From contig JBJCIZ010000239.1 of assembly GCA_051294375.1 (NCBI GenBank), forward strand, positions 57,148 through 121,147: a DNA stretch of 64,000 bases, read 5' to 3'. Of the stretch, positions 12,880 through 25,000 are shown piece by piece (positions within the stretch are counted from its first letter, which is position 1; the number at the start of each line of letters is the position of its first letter). The stretch is from Paraspadella gotoi. Lineage: Eukaryota > Chaetognatha. Below the pieces are notes generated by a model that saw only the letters and a program-made list of their open reading frames with translations, had not been told where the DNA came from and ran no database searches. Both the position numbers and the translations under genes were made by a program.

Positions 12880-13104
12880 TGGGTCGCTTATAACGAGAAA
12901 AGGGTTCCAAGAACCAATCAACCGAGTGTCTTTCAATCGCGGAGATGCAAGCCTTTGAGATGACGCCAAAAACTATACGTCCAAAAAACTACGCAACGAT
13001 GGACGCGACAAATACGCTCACAACTACGCCAACGATGTTATCGCGACCCCATCAGACACATATAGCTTCTTGCTAACATCGACAAAGATTGATTTACAAA
13101 AAAA
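10511..13104. other. Intercopy region with GA tracts, no gene recognised
   Basis: Holds GA tracts (10920-11035, 11100-11170, 12780-12880), a CpG-rich piece at 10730-10830 with GTCGTCGTC repeats and another at 12620-12720 (ACGACGACGACGACACGTCG, GCGGCAGCGGGCCGCGGCAG). The latter resembles the GC-rich island of the array unit. No gene supported. Confidence 0.5.
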
Positions 13105-13176
13105 GATGACAATACGACGAGAGCTGACGAGGTTAATGTTTAGGAGAAATATGTATATGTTTTCATGTTATTAGAT

Positions 13177-13652
13177 ATGAAATTGGTACAACCAATATAA
13201 AAATTATCCTTCATTTAATAAACAAGTTATCTTGCCCCTGACTTTGGAAGGCTTATGGTGGTTTAAGGCCTCATCACTCTTACAAGATAATGACATAGCA
13301 GTATATCTTGTATATGTTATATTATTGTTATGTTATATTATGTAACAGCAGCTCATTCGAAACACTAAAATTTCGATCCAATCTTAAGGGACTGGTCCTT
13401 TTATAAAATCGAAACATTCTTTGAAAATGATTACAATTCATTGATCCGGAAGCCAAGTACTCTAGGTGTAATATAACGAGAGTGTGAGAGATACTTGATT
13501 AAAGAAGCTTGACAGGGACACCGCCTATGTCATTATCTGTGTAAGAGTGATGGGGCACTTAAACCACCAAAAGCCGGTCAAAGTCAGGGGTCGAAATAGC
13601 TCATTAATTAGAACGATATGGACAATTTTTTATATTGGATATCAACAATTTC
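13177..13652. mobile_element. Foldback element, complete
   Basis: Inverted arms of about 130 bp: left 13177-13310 (GAAATTGGTACAACCAATAT start), right 13523-13652 (ending in the inverse). About 210 bp lie between them. There is no open frame. The inverted arms suggest a foldback or miniature inverted-repeat transposon. Confidence 0.65.
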
Positions 13653-14819
13653 ATGGCCATAGCATTTGTCATAATTGAAAATAAGCGACGACGAGAAAGA
13701 GACGATGCCGGGATGACTAACGACAGAGTCGGGCAGCCTGAGATCGACGACAAAAATCTCCGATCACTCGGAAATTGCGTTTACTCTCCAAAGTCGCCAA
13801 AGTTTCTCTTGAAATCGAGACTTTTCTCTTTCTTTCTCTCCCGCCGCCGTCTCTAACCACACGTCGCTTCGATACCTTTCACTAACCACCTCGCGCTAGT
13901 TTTTTGCCCTATCCAACGAACCCAACTATTTTTCTATCCGCTCGATTTACCCTGACTTATCGTCAAGTATTCAATGGTATACTATCCATTAAGAGGCGGG
14001 CCAAAATTGAACACTTTATTAAACTTTTAATTCTCTCAAAAAAAATTCTTTTTCCTTCTATTACTAAATCGATTTTCAATGCAACTTTTGAATTAGTTCA
14101 TTGGGTTGTTGCATCGAAGCTTTTAAATATTTATAATAATATTAATAAAATGACAAAAATTTTTTTTTAAAAAATTAGTTTTAAGAACGGATTCCTATAG
14201 AGCTCGAAAAGTTGAAAATGAAGTTAGTACTATAATTTTAAAAAATTTTGACAAGAAATTGGTTAAAAACGAGAAAAAACGTTAAAAAAATCATCATGCA
14301 TCATCAGCTAAAATTTTGTAGTTTTTTAAATTTTTTATCAATAAAAACAAAAAAATTTAAAAATTTGATTAATAAGTATAACCTTTAATCTAACTTTTAA
14401 AGCTCTATCAGAATCCATTAAAAAAAAATGTTGAAAAATTCCAAAAAATTTTTAACTATATATAAGTAATAAAATAATCTTTAAATGCTTCGGTGCGCTT
14501 ATTAATAAGATAATTTTTTACAAATTATTTTATTTTCATATTCTCTAACAGTCACTTTATCATTATTTATTTAGAGAGACATTCTAGTTTTCCAACCTGT
14601 TCCGCGCCTACTATCCATCCTTCATGACCATCATTGGCCATCTTATCGTATCCGCCATTCTAATACACGCTCTTCCACCTATACCTCTCCTCCTTTCCTA
14701 TCCTATTCAACTCTCCCCTACCTCCCCACTTTCCCCTAACAACCCTAACCTCCACCTTGTGGGCGTTCCCAACTCCGCCTTTAATCTGAGTTTTCGTCTT
14801 CCGCTATTCTCTTCGTTCC

Positions 14820-14975
14820 GACGACGACGGCCAACCAACCAAACAGACACGAACCACCGACAACCAACCGAACCGAACCGCCGACCGACCGACCGACCGA
14901 CCGACCGCGACGACCAGACCAACGACCGACACCGACCGACCGACCGACCGCACCGAGACCGACCGAGCCGGACTT
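14820..14975. repeat. (ACCG)n microsatellite, copy 2
   Basis: Same tract as 856-1110, shorter. Confidence 0.85.
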
Positions 14976-15440
14976 GGCCTAATCCCTATCTCTTGGCCAT
15001 TCCCTAACCCTAATCCTTGGTCAATTCCCTAATCTAAATCTTGGCCTAAATCCTAACTGGCCAATTCCCTAACCTAATCCTTGCGCAGTTCCTACTCTAA
15101 TCCTTGCCTAATCCCATCCTTAGAAAGCCTAATCTAATCCTTGAACCCTAATCCCTAATGCCTAATCCTTGACCTAATCAGCCCTGATCCAACTCCTTAT
15201 CTTCCGGCATCATCCACTACTACTTGAGCCAACTTCGCCTCACCTAAATCCCTTGGCTAATTCCCAATCTAACCTCGGCNNNNNNNNNNNNNNNNNNNNN
15301 NNNNCTAATCCCTAACCCTAATCCTTGGCCTAATCCCTAACCCTTGGCCTAATCCCTAACCCTAATCCTTGCCCTAATCTCTAACCCTAATCCATGGCCT
15401 AATCCCTAACCCTAATCCATGGCCTAATCCCTAACCCTAA
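14976..15440. repeat. Telomere-like CCTAA satellite, copy 2
   Basis: Same satellite as 1112-1572, interrupted by a 25-base N run at 15280-15304. Confidence 0.85.
15280..15304. other. Assembly gap (25 N)
   Basis: Run of N inside the CCTAA satellite of copy 2. Confidence 0.99.
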
Positions 15441-15444
15441 CCTC

Positions 15445-16390
15445 TTTAATTTAAAGAATTTAGAGAGAAAAAAATTTCGCCCGCGAATCTTTGCGACTTT
15501 TTTTTTCACAGAGAATCACAAATTGTGACAGCGGAATATCTCGGATTCAAAAAAAAAAATCATTTAAAGATTAAAAGACGTTTGCAAATAGAAATTTTTT
15601 TTTTAATATCAGCGCATGACGTAAATTAATATTAACACCATTGTTTACGGTTCACATTTTCGTCAAGTTTTTTTTTCTCAATCGCTCCGATTCATCGCCA
15701 TATATTTCTGTCACCTCACAATGCCACATTGTCATAATGTCATTATGTCTCTTCGTATGATTACAAGAGCAGACGAATTCAACTTTCAAAAGTTTTGTCC
15801 CCCACTCTCTTTAATTAAGAAATTGTGTATTCAGCTTCAAGAATACGTCCACTTATAAATCCGTTTATTTTATCCGTCCATCCATCCGTCCATCCATCCA
15901 TCCATCCTTCCATCCATCCATCCATCCATCCACTCCTCAATTTAATCACCACCTTTTTTCACTTTTATCACTGCCACTTCTCACTTTTATCACCGCCACT
16001 CCTAACTTTATATCATCGCATTTTCTCACTGACACACCTCACATTAATCACCGACTTTTCTCACTTCCAATTCTCACTTCTATCACCATCACTTCTCCCA
16101 TCTCTATCACTTCCGATTCAAACTTTTATCACTATCATTTCTCCCATCTCTATCACCGCCAATCACTTTTATCACTATCACTTCCCCCAATCTCTCTCAC
16201 CTCCTCTCCTCACATCTCTCACTGTACCTTCCCCCATCTCTCTCACTTCCTCTCTCCTTCGCTTCTATCACTATCACTTCCTCTCTCCTTCGCTTCTATC
16301 ACTATCACTTCCTCACTCCTTCGCTTTTATCACTATCACTTCCTCTCTCCTTCGCTTCTATCACTATCACTTCCCCCCTATCACCGCCAT
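15445..16390. repeat. AT-rich block, CATC and TCACT repeats, copy 2
   Basis: Same blocks as 1573-2545, with the (CATC)n tract at 15876-15940. No gene. Confidence 0.75.
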
Positions 16391-16690
16391 TCTCCTTCGT
16401 CGTCCCACAACGACGGACGTCGATTCTTCTCATTCCTTCTGGCGCAAACGACGTCGACGACGCCGCCGCAGCAGCCGCCGCGGCAGCCGTCGACCCACCC
16501 GTCCACCGCGTCCAGCGCCTTGTCGGCCCAGCGCCGCGGTCCGGCGCCGCCGCTGGAATTCGGGCGTCGAAATTCGGCGCCGGCGCGATCGGCGACGATG
16601 AAGACGACGACGACGACGAAGACGACGACGCTGAGGAGCGTACATGCAGGGGAAATACGCGGAGGCGACGTTCGGAGGCTGATGGGGGGG
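16391..16690. other. GC-rich island, copy 2
   Basis: Best-preserved copy. On the plus strand the frame through 16445-16660 runs from an Ala-rich to an Asp/Glu-rich stretch without a stop; both are what GCC and GAC repeats would give by chance. Coding status undecided. Confidence 0.45.
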
Positions 16691-16719
16691 GAGGGTGGAG
16701 ATGGAGAGACTTAGTGAAT

Positions 16720-16843
16720 GGAGATGGATTGGAGAGAGAGAGAGAGAGAGAAGAGAGAGAGAAGAGAGAGAAGAGAGAGGAGAGAGAGAGAGAGAGAAAT
16801 GAACGAATGGAATTGACATCAATCTAGTGAATGAAGAAAGAAT

Positions 16844-16895
<52 letters not shown>

Positions 16896-17054
16896 GAGAT
16901 GAGAATGCACATCAAATCTAGTGAATGAAGAGATAGATTTGGAGAGAGAGAGAGAGAAAGAGAGAAGGAGAGAGAGAAGAGAGAAAGAGAGAGAGAGAGA
17001 GAGAATGATCGAATGGAAACAAGATCAAAATCTAGTGAATGGGATAAGAATGGA

Positions 17055-17086
<32 letters not shown>

Positions 17087-17158
17087 AGAGACGAAGAATA
17101 GAATCGAATGGAAGAGAACAATAAATCTAGTGAATGAAAGATAGATATTGGAGAGAGA

Positions 17159-17192
<34 letters not shown>

Positions 17193-17243
17193 ATGAAAAC
17201 GAATGGAAAAAGACATCAAATCTAGTGAATGGAGATAGAATTG

Positions 17244-17286
<43 letters not shown>

Positions 17287-17684
17287 AGAGAGAGGAGAGA
17301 GAGAAAGTGACAAATGGAACGACGAATCAATCTAGTGAATGGAAGATAGAATTGGAGAGAAGAGAGGAGAGAGAGAGAGGAGAGAGAGAGAGAGAAGGGA
17401 GATAATGAACGAATGGAACGACATCAAATCTAGTGAATGAGATAGAATAATGAGGAGAAGAGAGAGAGAGAGAGAGAGAGAAGGAGAGAGATGAGAGAGA
17501 GAATGAACGAAATGGAATGACATCAAATTTATGTGAAAATGAAGGATAAGAATTGGAAGAGAGAGAAAGAGTAGAGAGAGAAGAGAGAGAGTGAGAGAGA
17601 GAGAGAGAGAGAGAGAAGAGAAGATAGAATCGAATGGAGAAACACTAACGACATCAAATCTAATGAATGGAGATAGAATTGGAT

Positions 17685-17722
<38 letters not shown>

Positions 17723-18215
17723 GAGATAGAGAGAGATATAATGAACGATGGAACGAAAGCATCAATCTATGTTTGAAATGAAGATAGATTGGAGAGAGAG
17801 AGAGAGAGAGGAGATAGAGAAGAAGAGAGAGAGAATGAACGAATGGAAAGACGACTCAAATCTAGTGAATGGAGATAGAAATATCGGAGAGAAGAGAGAG
17901 AGGGAGGGAGAGACGACGAGAGAGAGAGAGAAGAGAGGGGAGAGTAAGAGAATGAACAAATGGAAGAACAATCAAAATCTAGTGAAATGGAGATAGAATT
18001 TGGAGCAGAAAAGAGAGAGGACGAGAAGAGGAGAAGGAGGAGACGAGAAGAAGAGAGAGAATGAAATCAAATGGTAGAGCTATCAATCTAGTGAAATGGA
18101 GATAGAATTCTGGAGAGGAAAGAGAGAGAGAGAAGCGAGAGACGAGAGAGAGAGAGAGAGAGAGAGGAGCAGAGAGAGAGAGAGAGGAGAAGGAGAGAGA
18201 GAGAGAATGGAACGA
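16720..18215. repeat. (GA)n / spacer minisatellite, copy 2
   Basis: Largest array of this type: about sixteen GA-plus-spacer units, with the spacer GACATCAAATCTAGTGAATG recurring roughly every 100 bp. Confidence 0.9.
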
Positions 18216-18738
18216 CATCAAATCTCTCCGCAAAATCATTAACGGTTCCACTCGACGAAGGTTGAATTTTTAAAAAAAGATGAAAAAGAATTAATGAGAG
18301 ACGAAACATAAAAGAAAATCAGAAAAAAAACAAAAAAAACAGAGACGCACAAAACACGAAACGGCGTCGAGAGATAAAAAAAACTGAATTTTCGTCGACG
18401 TCGACAAAAAAAAAATGGCGTCGATAAGATTTTTGTTAAATTTGAAAATTTTTTTTTAAAAAATCGAGTGACTTTTGTTTTAATTTGTCTTTTTCGAATC
18501 TCGACGATTAGTCGGTGAATAAACTCACACTTTGTGTGAAACGTGATAATTAATGGATGTGGAAGAGTTGAGAATAAGGAGAGACTCTCTCTGCGCGTGA
18601 CATTGTCTCTCGGGTTATTCACAGACATTGATTAAAAAAAAAATATTAGATGAAAAAGTCAACAATGACCAATTGAGAGAAAAAGTGGCAAAAATGTTTG
18701 TTAGGATAGGAAGACTGAATAAAAGAGAGAGAGAGACC

Positions 18739-18776
<38 letters not shown>

Positions 18777-18789
18777 GACCGAGAGGAGT

Positions 18790-20480
18790 CATTATACTCA
18801 GCTCTCTCCCCCGAAACGTTGCTAGCTCCGTAGACACGGAGCGGCCCGGCCGGGCTTCCGATCGACTACACTTCTCCTTCGGGGCTTCTTGAACCGCTCG
18901 GATCGGGGAGATTTTCTCTCTCTCGAATGGTGAGTGTACGGCCGCTTCCTTAAAGCCGGTCGAAGTCCGACGCGGATCGGGGCGGATATATATACTCTCT
19001 CTCTTTCTCTCTTCCTCTCACTCTCTTCTCTCTCTCTTTCTCTTACTCTCTTGCTTCTTTTGCCCGTCCTCTCTCTTTCTATCTTAGTTTTTTCTTTTAA
19101 TGTATTATTGTCATCCGTCTCTCGTTTAAAAATTTCTCACATTTATTATAAATTAAACGTGAATTTTTTTTAAATAACTATTTTGTGATAAGATTTTAAG
19201 TTATTCATTTTTTGGACTCTCAATGGTAACAAAGAAACCAAACTAACTTAATAACGACATTCTCTTTTAGGGATAGCAGTATTCAGTATTTCACGAATTA
19301 TAATAATAATAATAATAATAATAAATTTGGTTGTAAAAATAAGGCTTCTTTGAAATAATCACCAAAATGAACCACAAGAAAACACATAAATGGATTAAAT
19401 TAATTAAGTAGTAAGTAGTAGTACTAGGTAGTAGTAGCTTAGGGTTCTAGACAAATTTTTGCACGGGCTTTGTTTTCAACTTTGCTACAACTCCTGGTAA
19501 TAAGCTTAAGGGCGACCATCTCAAACAGTATGGCACTAAGGAAGCTTTCTGAGACAAAAGACAACCTTAAAAAACTGTGCAAGACTTTTTTGGAAAAATT
19601 TTATATTTAGTCAAGTCAAATTAAATTAAATTAATGGGAGGAATTTTAAATCTGCTTTCAAAATAAGAAAAAAATATTTTAAAAATTTTTGACATTTACT
19701 ATTTATAAATATGGCCTCTGGAAATATTAAAATTAAAAACATATTTAAAATATTCACAGAGCTGCAGCTCGAATTTGATTCTACTTGATTAAAAATTTTT
19801 CTACTCTACTCTATTCTACTCTACTGCTACGTCCTCATGAATGCGTAACAAAAATGCAAATAATATATATCATCTTCATTGCGATCATTTTTATTCTTAT
19901 CATATTTTTCAACAACTGTTCAGCATATTTAATCATTATTGTAGATATCTTTTTATTAATATTATTATTTAACCTCAAAAATCTTAATATTAAAAATTGT
20001 TGTCTAAATTTTATAAATATTTTTTTCCTTCTTTTTTATTTCTTTCTTCTCTCGTTTTTCTTGCTTTCTTTTTTTTCTTTCTTTTTTTCGACAACGTGGA
20101 AATACCTACCATAATGTAATATTTTCAAAAAAGGCCTTATCTCTTTAAAAGAAGACCTCCCGGATCCGGGCGCGAAACGCCAATGATCGAGTCCGCTCGG
20201 AGGCAGAGAGAAGAGCCTCGCGGTTGACTGAGGGTAAGAGAGAGAGAAAAGAAGTAAGTTCGCCCGCTGCGCTCCGATCAGATCCGACTCTGCCGTCGCG
20301 CGGATCCGGGAGATTAAGGAGAAGGAAGAGGGAAGAGGAGTAAGAAGAGCCGAGCGAAGTAGTCGAAGGCAGGGTAGAAGGCGATCGGCCGCTCGCGCGG
20401 CTGCTCATGGAGGCTGCGCTGATACGAAGGGATTCTGAGTAGCCATGAGAGAGAGTGGGAGAGAGAGAGAGGAGAGAAAG
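18790..20480. other. 1.7-kb insertion in copy 2
   Basis: Copies 1 and 4 pass directly from the GA tract to CATTGACGTCACCCAACGC; here about 1.7 kb intervenes. It includes a CpG-rich piece (18830-18985) with an ATG followed by GTGAGTG, an AT-rich centre (19080-20120) with an (AAT)n run, and a CpG-rich end (20150-20450) open on the minus strand for 124 codons, in which I recognise nothing. Its ends lie in GA repeats, so no target duplication can be judged. Confidence 0.55.
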
Positions 20481-20563
20481 AGAGAGAGAGAGAGTAAACA
20501 TTGACGTCACCCAACGCAATCAGTTTGATCAGAAACAATGGAGCTTATTAACAGACTACTCCG

Positions 20564-20606
<43 letters not shown>

Positions 20607-20771
20607 GCGTCTCTCTCACTCTCTCCTTCTCTCCTTCTCGTTCTCTCCTTCCTTTCATCTCACTCCTCTCGCTCTTCTCTCGTGATCGTCCATCTCTTCA
20701 TGAAAAAGGCTAAAAAACGTGAACGACGTCCATCCGACTGAATTAAAATATTACAATATTCAAATCGATTT

Positions 20772-20833
<62 letters not shown>

Positions 20834-21275
20834 CTCTCACTCTCTCTTCCTCATCTCTCTCTCTCTATTCACCTCATTAAAAGGCGTCATTTGAAATTTA
20901 GCGGCGAAGGATCGACGCAGAAACGGAACCATCTAGCTCCATGTTTCCACCTGCGACGGAGAAAAGGGAGAGCGTTGGGTGGGGGTGTGTGTGAAGAATT
21001 TGCCGTGAATTTAAAAAAAAAAAATAGATAGATTTCTAGGGATTAAAAAACGTCTCCATAATTTAGTGAATTAACGATTAAACGAAAGGAGAAACATAAA
21101 ATGTCGGATGTCCGACCGATTAATCGAGCAATCAAGCAATCACTCGATAAAAAAAAAATCAATAAATCAATTAACCATAAACATTAATCAATAAAATCAG
21201 CAATCAATAAATAAATAATTCGATCGATAATCAATCAAACAATCGAACAAATCAAACATTCTATAAATCAATCCG
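20481..21275. repeat. Conserved 3' flank of exon 9, copy 2
   Basis: Continues from TTGACGTCACCCAACGCAAT through CT tracts (20570-20870) to the AT-rich block next to exon 9. No gene. Confidence 0.7.
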
Positions 21276-21577
21276 TCAATCTATCGATAAATCGTAATTC
21301 GCCAACAACACATTTGGGTCTCGAACAATCAGAGAGCTCGATTCCATTTTTGTAATTTCTTCCCTGAGCCCTCTGATCCGGTTCCATCTCTGTATCCTCC
21401 TGTAATGAAAAACAATACAAAAAACAAACAACAACACACAACAAAACACAACAACAACAACCACAGCGCGAACCCAAAGTTGTCGATGACGAGAGTAGAA
21501 ACGACTGCGGTCGCTCGAACCTTCGAAGGAAAGATTTCAACGACGATGGCCAAACAGAATTCCGATCCACATTTCAC
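21276..21577 (-). pseudogene. Extra copy of transporter exon 9 (copy 2)
   Basis: Acceptor GTTTAG at 21578-21583, EIFPSKVRATA, VIDN, the (GTT)n stretch and the tail NYDLSID are present, in three different frames because of indels. No upstream exons belong to it. Confidence 0.75.
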
Positions 21578-22048
21578 CTAAACAAATAAAACAGTTTTGT
21601 TTTGTTTGTTTTGTTTTGTTTGTTTTTTTTATTAGCTAAAGTTTAAATTTTATCTTTTTTTTTTATTACATTACTTTATTTTCACGGAAATAAATTTTTC
21701 AGCCAACTTTGTCGAAAAATTGTGACTTTCGATTTCACTACACTACCTAGTTGGAAAAGATTGACTTTAAGTCTCACGTTAACAAAAGTAGAGCTGCTCG
21801 GTTCTATCCCTGGTCAGAACATCCTCGCAAAAGAGGACGGGCCGGTAAGAAGACGTCAGATGGACGGCTTCATCCGCTGCAGCGGTTAGTTCGCTCTCGT
21901 GATAAGGAAGCGGCTACTATAACGTATTCTGTGCCCCCCTCAGCAGCCATGGACGTGTCCTGGGCTTGGAACCAGTTTTGAAGGTTTTCGCACGCCCCCA
22001 AGGCGGTTTACGACCGTCCTCACGCTTCCGCGCAAGGTAGGTACGGGT
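21578..22048 (-). repeat. Duplicated intron 8 sequence, copy 2
   Basis: Corresponds to 42890-43345, with a rearranged centre around 21840-21920. Ends at the N run. Confidence 0.6.
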
Positions 22049-22073
22049 NNNNNNNNNNNNNNNNNNNNNNNNN
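22049..22073. other. Assembly gap (25 N)
   Basis: Run of N between copies 2 and 3. Confidence 0.99.
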
Positions 22074-25000
22074 ACGGAATGGACCAATTTTTTTATATTG
22101 GTATACTCTCCCAACAATTTCTTTGGGTATTCAATTAGTGTCTCGTCCATTTATGCCTATCTTTCGTCACATAATGGTTAACCCCCCTAATTATACTATC
22201 TTGCCCCGCGTTCGACGTTGCGATAAGAGACGATCGGAAAATAAATGCTGGGGGGGGGGTTACTACGGACGATTAGCCGGCACAGCCTGAGATCGACGCC
22301 AAAAAAATCCGATCACTCTGAGATCGCTTTACTCCCTTCAATTTCGCCAAGTCTCTGAAATCGACTTTTCCTCTTCTCTTTCTCTCCAGCCGCCGTCGAG
22401 TCTCTTCTTAACCAACACGTTCGCGTTCACTACATCCTTTTCACTAACCACCCCGCCGCCCTACACGTTTCTGCCCCTCATTCAATTACCTCATTCACGC
22501 CTCGAAGCACCCAAACTTCTTTTCCTATCCTCTGCTTTCCTCTCGAATTTACCCCTCTGACTTTATCCCAAGCTATTTCAATGCATACTATTTCCCCTCT
22601 TCTCTCTCAAGGAAAGGCGGGCCCAAAAACGTTGAAACTCGCACTCTTTATAACCTTTTTTTTTTCTAATGTCCTCTCAAAAATCTCTCTTCCTCTTTTC
22701 CTGTCTATTTCACCCCGTAAATCCACCATTTTGTCCCGCCACCCTCATCGCCCGACACCCTTTCCTCTTGGAATTGGTAGGTTCAATTGGTTTGTGAGCT
22801 CTGACTGCAAGTTTTAAATATTTAATTATATAATATAATAACATTGACAAAAATTTTTTTCGTTAAAAAATTTAGTTTTTTATTACAAGAAGCGGCGCAT
22901 GCGCGAGCCTCTCGTCACCATCCTAATTAAGGAGCCCTTTCGGCGCGGCGCGACGCCGAAATGGTTAAAGGTATTACACTTGCGATGGCAAATCGTTTGG
23001 TAAGAAGGGCGTTGCCGTCGAGTTACTAGTCATAATTTTTTTTTAACGCATTTCGTCTGTCACGACGAGAAGAAAGTTGACTCGTTTAAAAACACGGAGA
23101 AGAAAAAAAAAAACTAAAAAAAAAACCGTGAAAAAGTGTTAAAATCAGATCCATCCCGCTCCCCATTGGTACAACTTTGTTAGTTTTTTTAAATTTTTAT
23201 CCAATAAACAAAAAAAAATTTTAAATAACATGTGCGCCAACGAACGAGTGCTGATTAAATAAACTTTATCTTAACTTTTGTAAAGCATCCGATCCTAATT
23301 CCCAGAATCCATTAAAAAAAAAATTGAAAAACTTCCCCACAGTACGGACAAAAGTAAGATCTCTCCGTTCGTCGCTTACACTTACGTATATCAGTAATAT
23401 AGATCATCTTTAAATGCCTTCCCGTGCGGCCTTCCAGTTAATAACGTATATTCGTTTTTACAATTATTTTTAAATTCCAGACGTGTAATATTCCCTTCTA
23501 CACCCAAGTGGTCACAGTTTAATTCCATTATTAATTTGAAACGAGAAGCTATCTAATAGGTTTTTCAAACCCTGGTTTCGGTTTAGAGATGCGCGCCCTC
23601 CGAACCTGTAACTATCCCATCTCCTTCGTATGAATCCATCATTTGGCCATTCCTTATTTTTCGTTATTCCGCCATTCTAATTTAAAATCCCGCCTCCTAG
23701 TCCTCCTAACTCCTCCTTCCTCCTTTTCCCTATCCCCAGTGATTCGGGTATTAATCGTGAATAGCCTCTGCCCGCTCTTTAAACCTTCTGCCGTCCACGC
23801 TCCACCTATGTGGGCGCAGTCCCCAACTTTTGCGTCCATGCCGTTAGGGGCCTAAGACTCGCAACCACCGACGGCACTAACCGTATCCACCTTTGTGGGC
23901 AGTCGCTCGAGTATGCCCGCAAGTCTCCGCCCTTTTAGAATGCTGAGGTATTTCGATCGACGATTCCGAACGACCAGAGTATTTCTTACTTTTCGTGCCG
24001 TTTCCTGACGTAAACGACTCCCCCGAGACCAATCCAATCCAACAAATCCACTGTGTTCAATCTTACCGGTACCTTTCTCTCCCTTCTCTTCCTCACCGGA
24101 CCCGTATAAAATCTTATAAGTTAAGCCCGGACCTACATCCTGAAAGCCGACGACCCGACGTATGCATCCTCCCGACACTTCCCGATCCGATGCGCGATCC
24201 GAACCGACCTCTCCGATTCCGGATTTCCCCGACGAACCTTAACCGGGATATTCCTCGAAACCGAACCCGAATATCAGATTTCCTCCCTCGCGAGGACGGT
24301 TCTTAGCCGTAAACCTTGCTTGTACAATGAAAACACTCCGTGAAAGTACACCCGAACCTATAGGACAATGCCCCGCCTTGTTAGCGAATTCCTTAATCCT
24401 TAGTGGTCGCAGAGGAAGCAATCACAAAAAAAAAATTCCTACCCCTAATACCTTTGGTGGCCACCTCGCAAAATATCCCCTATGCAGACTCATACTATCT
24501 CTATCTTGGACACCTTAATTATCTCCTTTAACCTCCGTGTTGGGCGGCAATTTGTTTTCACATAATAGAACACTGCTCGTCTAATTCTCCTTGGCAAGTT
24601 ACCTTAACCCTAATTTCCATTGGCCTCCTATATCCCTAATTCCTCTAGGCCTTAGCATAAATGCCAAACACAAATAATACCTCCCTCTAACACATTAAAA
24701 ATCCTTGCGTTACTACTGTGGCGGATATATTACTACACCGCCCTCACACCTAACCCTATCTCACATCGTGATGGTCAGCCCAAAACTTCCAAATCTGCCC
24801 ATGAGCGGGACCCTAATTATTCTTCGGCTCTTCATCCTACACAACCCCTCTAAACCTCTCCCCCAGTGTCGTGTACTGCTCAAATTCTCCTCACCCCAGA
24901 CCTTTTTGCTAATTCCCCTAAGACTTCTAATATTCCTCGGCCCTCACTTAAACTCCCCTAAACCCTTGCAATCCTTGTAGGCCTAATCCCTTACCCTTTG

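Larger units (their letters stand above)
13105..22048. repeat. Tandem array copy 2 (most complete unit)
   Basis: Complete order of sub-blocks from the foldback element to intron 8 sequence. The unit is 8.9 kb here because of an extra 1.7 kb inside its second GA tract. It ends at a 25-base N run in the conserved intron 8 block. Confidence 0.85.

Noticed and set aside
15825-16601. 258-codon frame with Ile-His-Pro-Ser repeats
   Set aside because: Derived from (CATC)n and TCACT repeats; no domain, and broken in the other copies.
16720-18215. CRISPR array
   Set aside because: The conserved part is the spacer-like piece and the variable part is (GA)n; no cas genes, and the context is eukaryotic.
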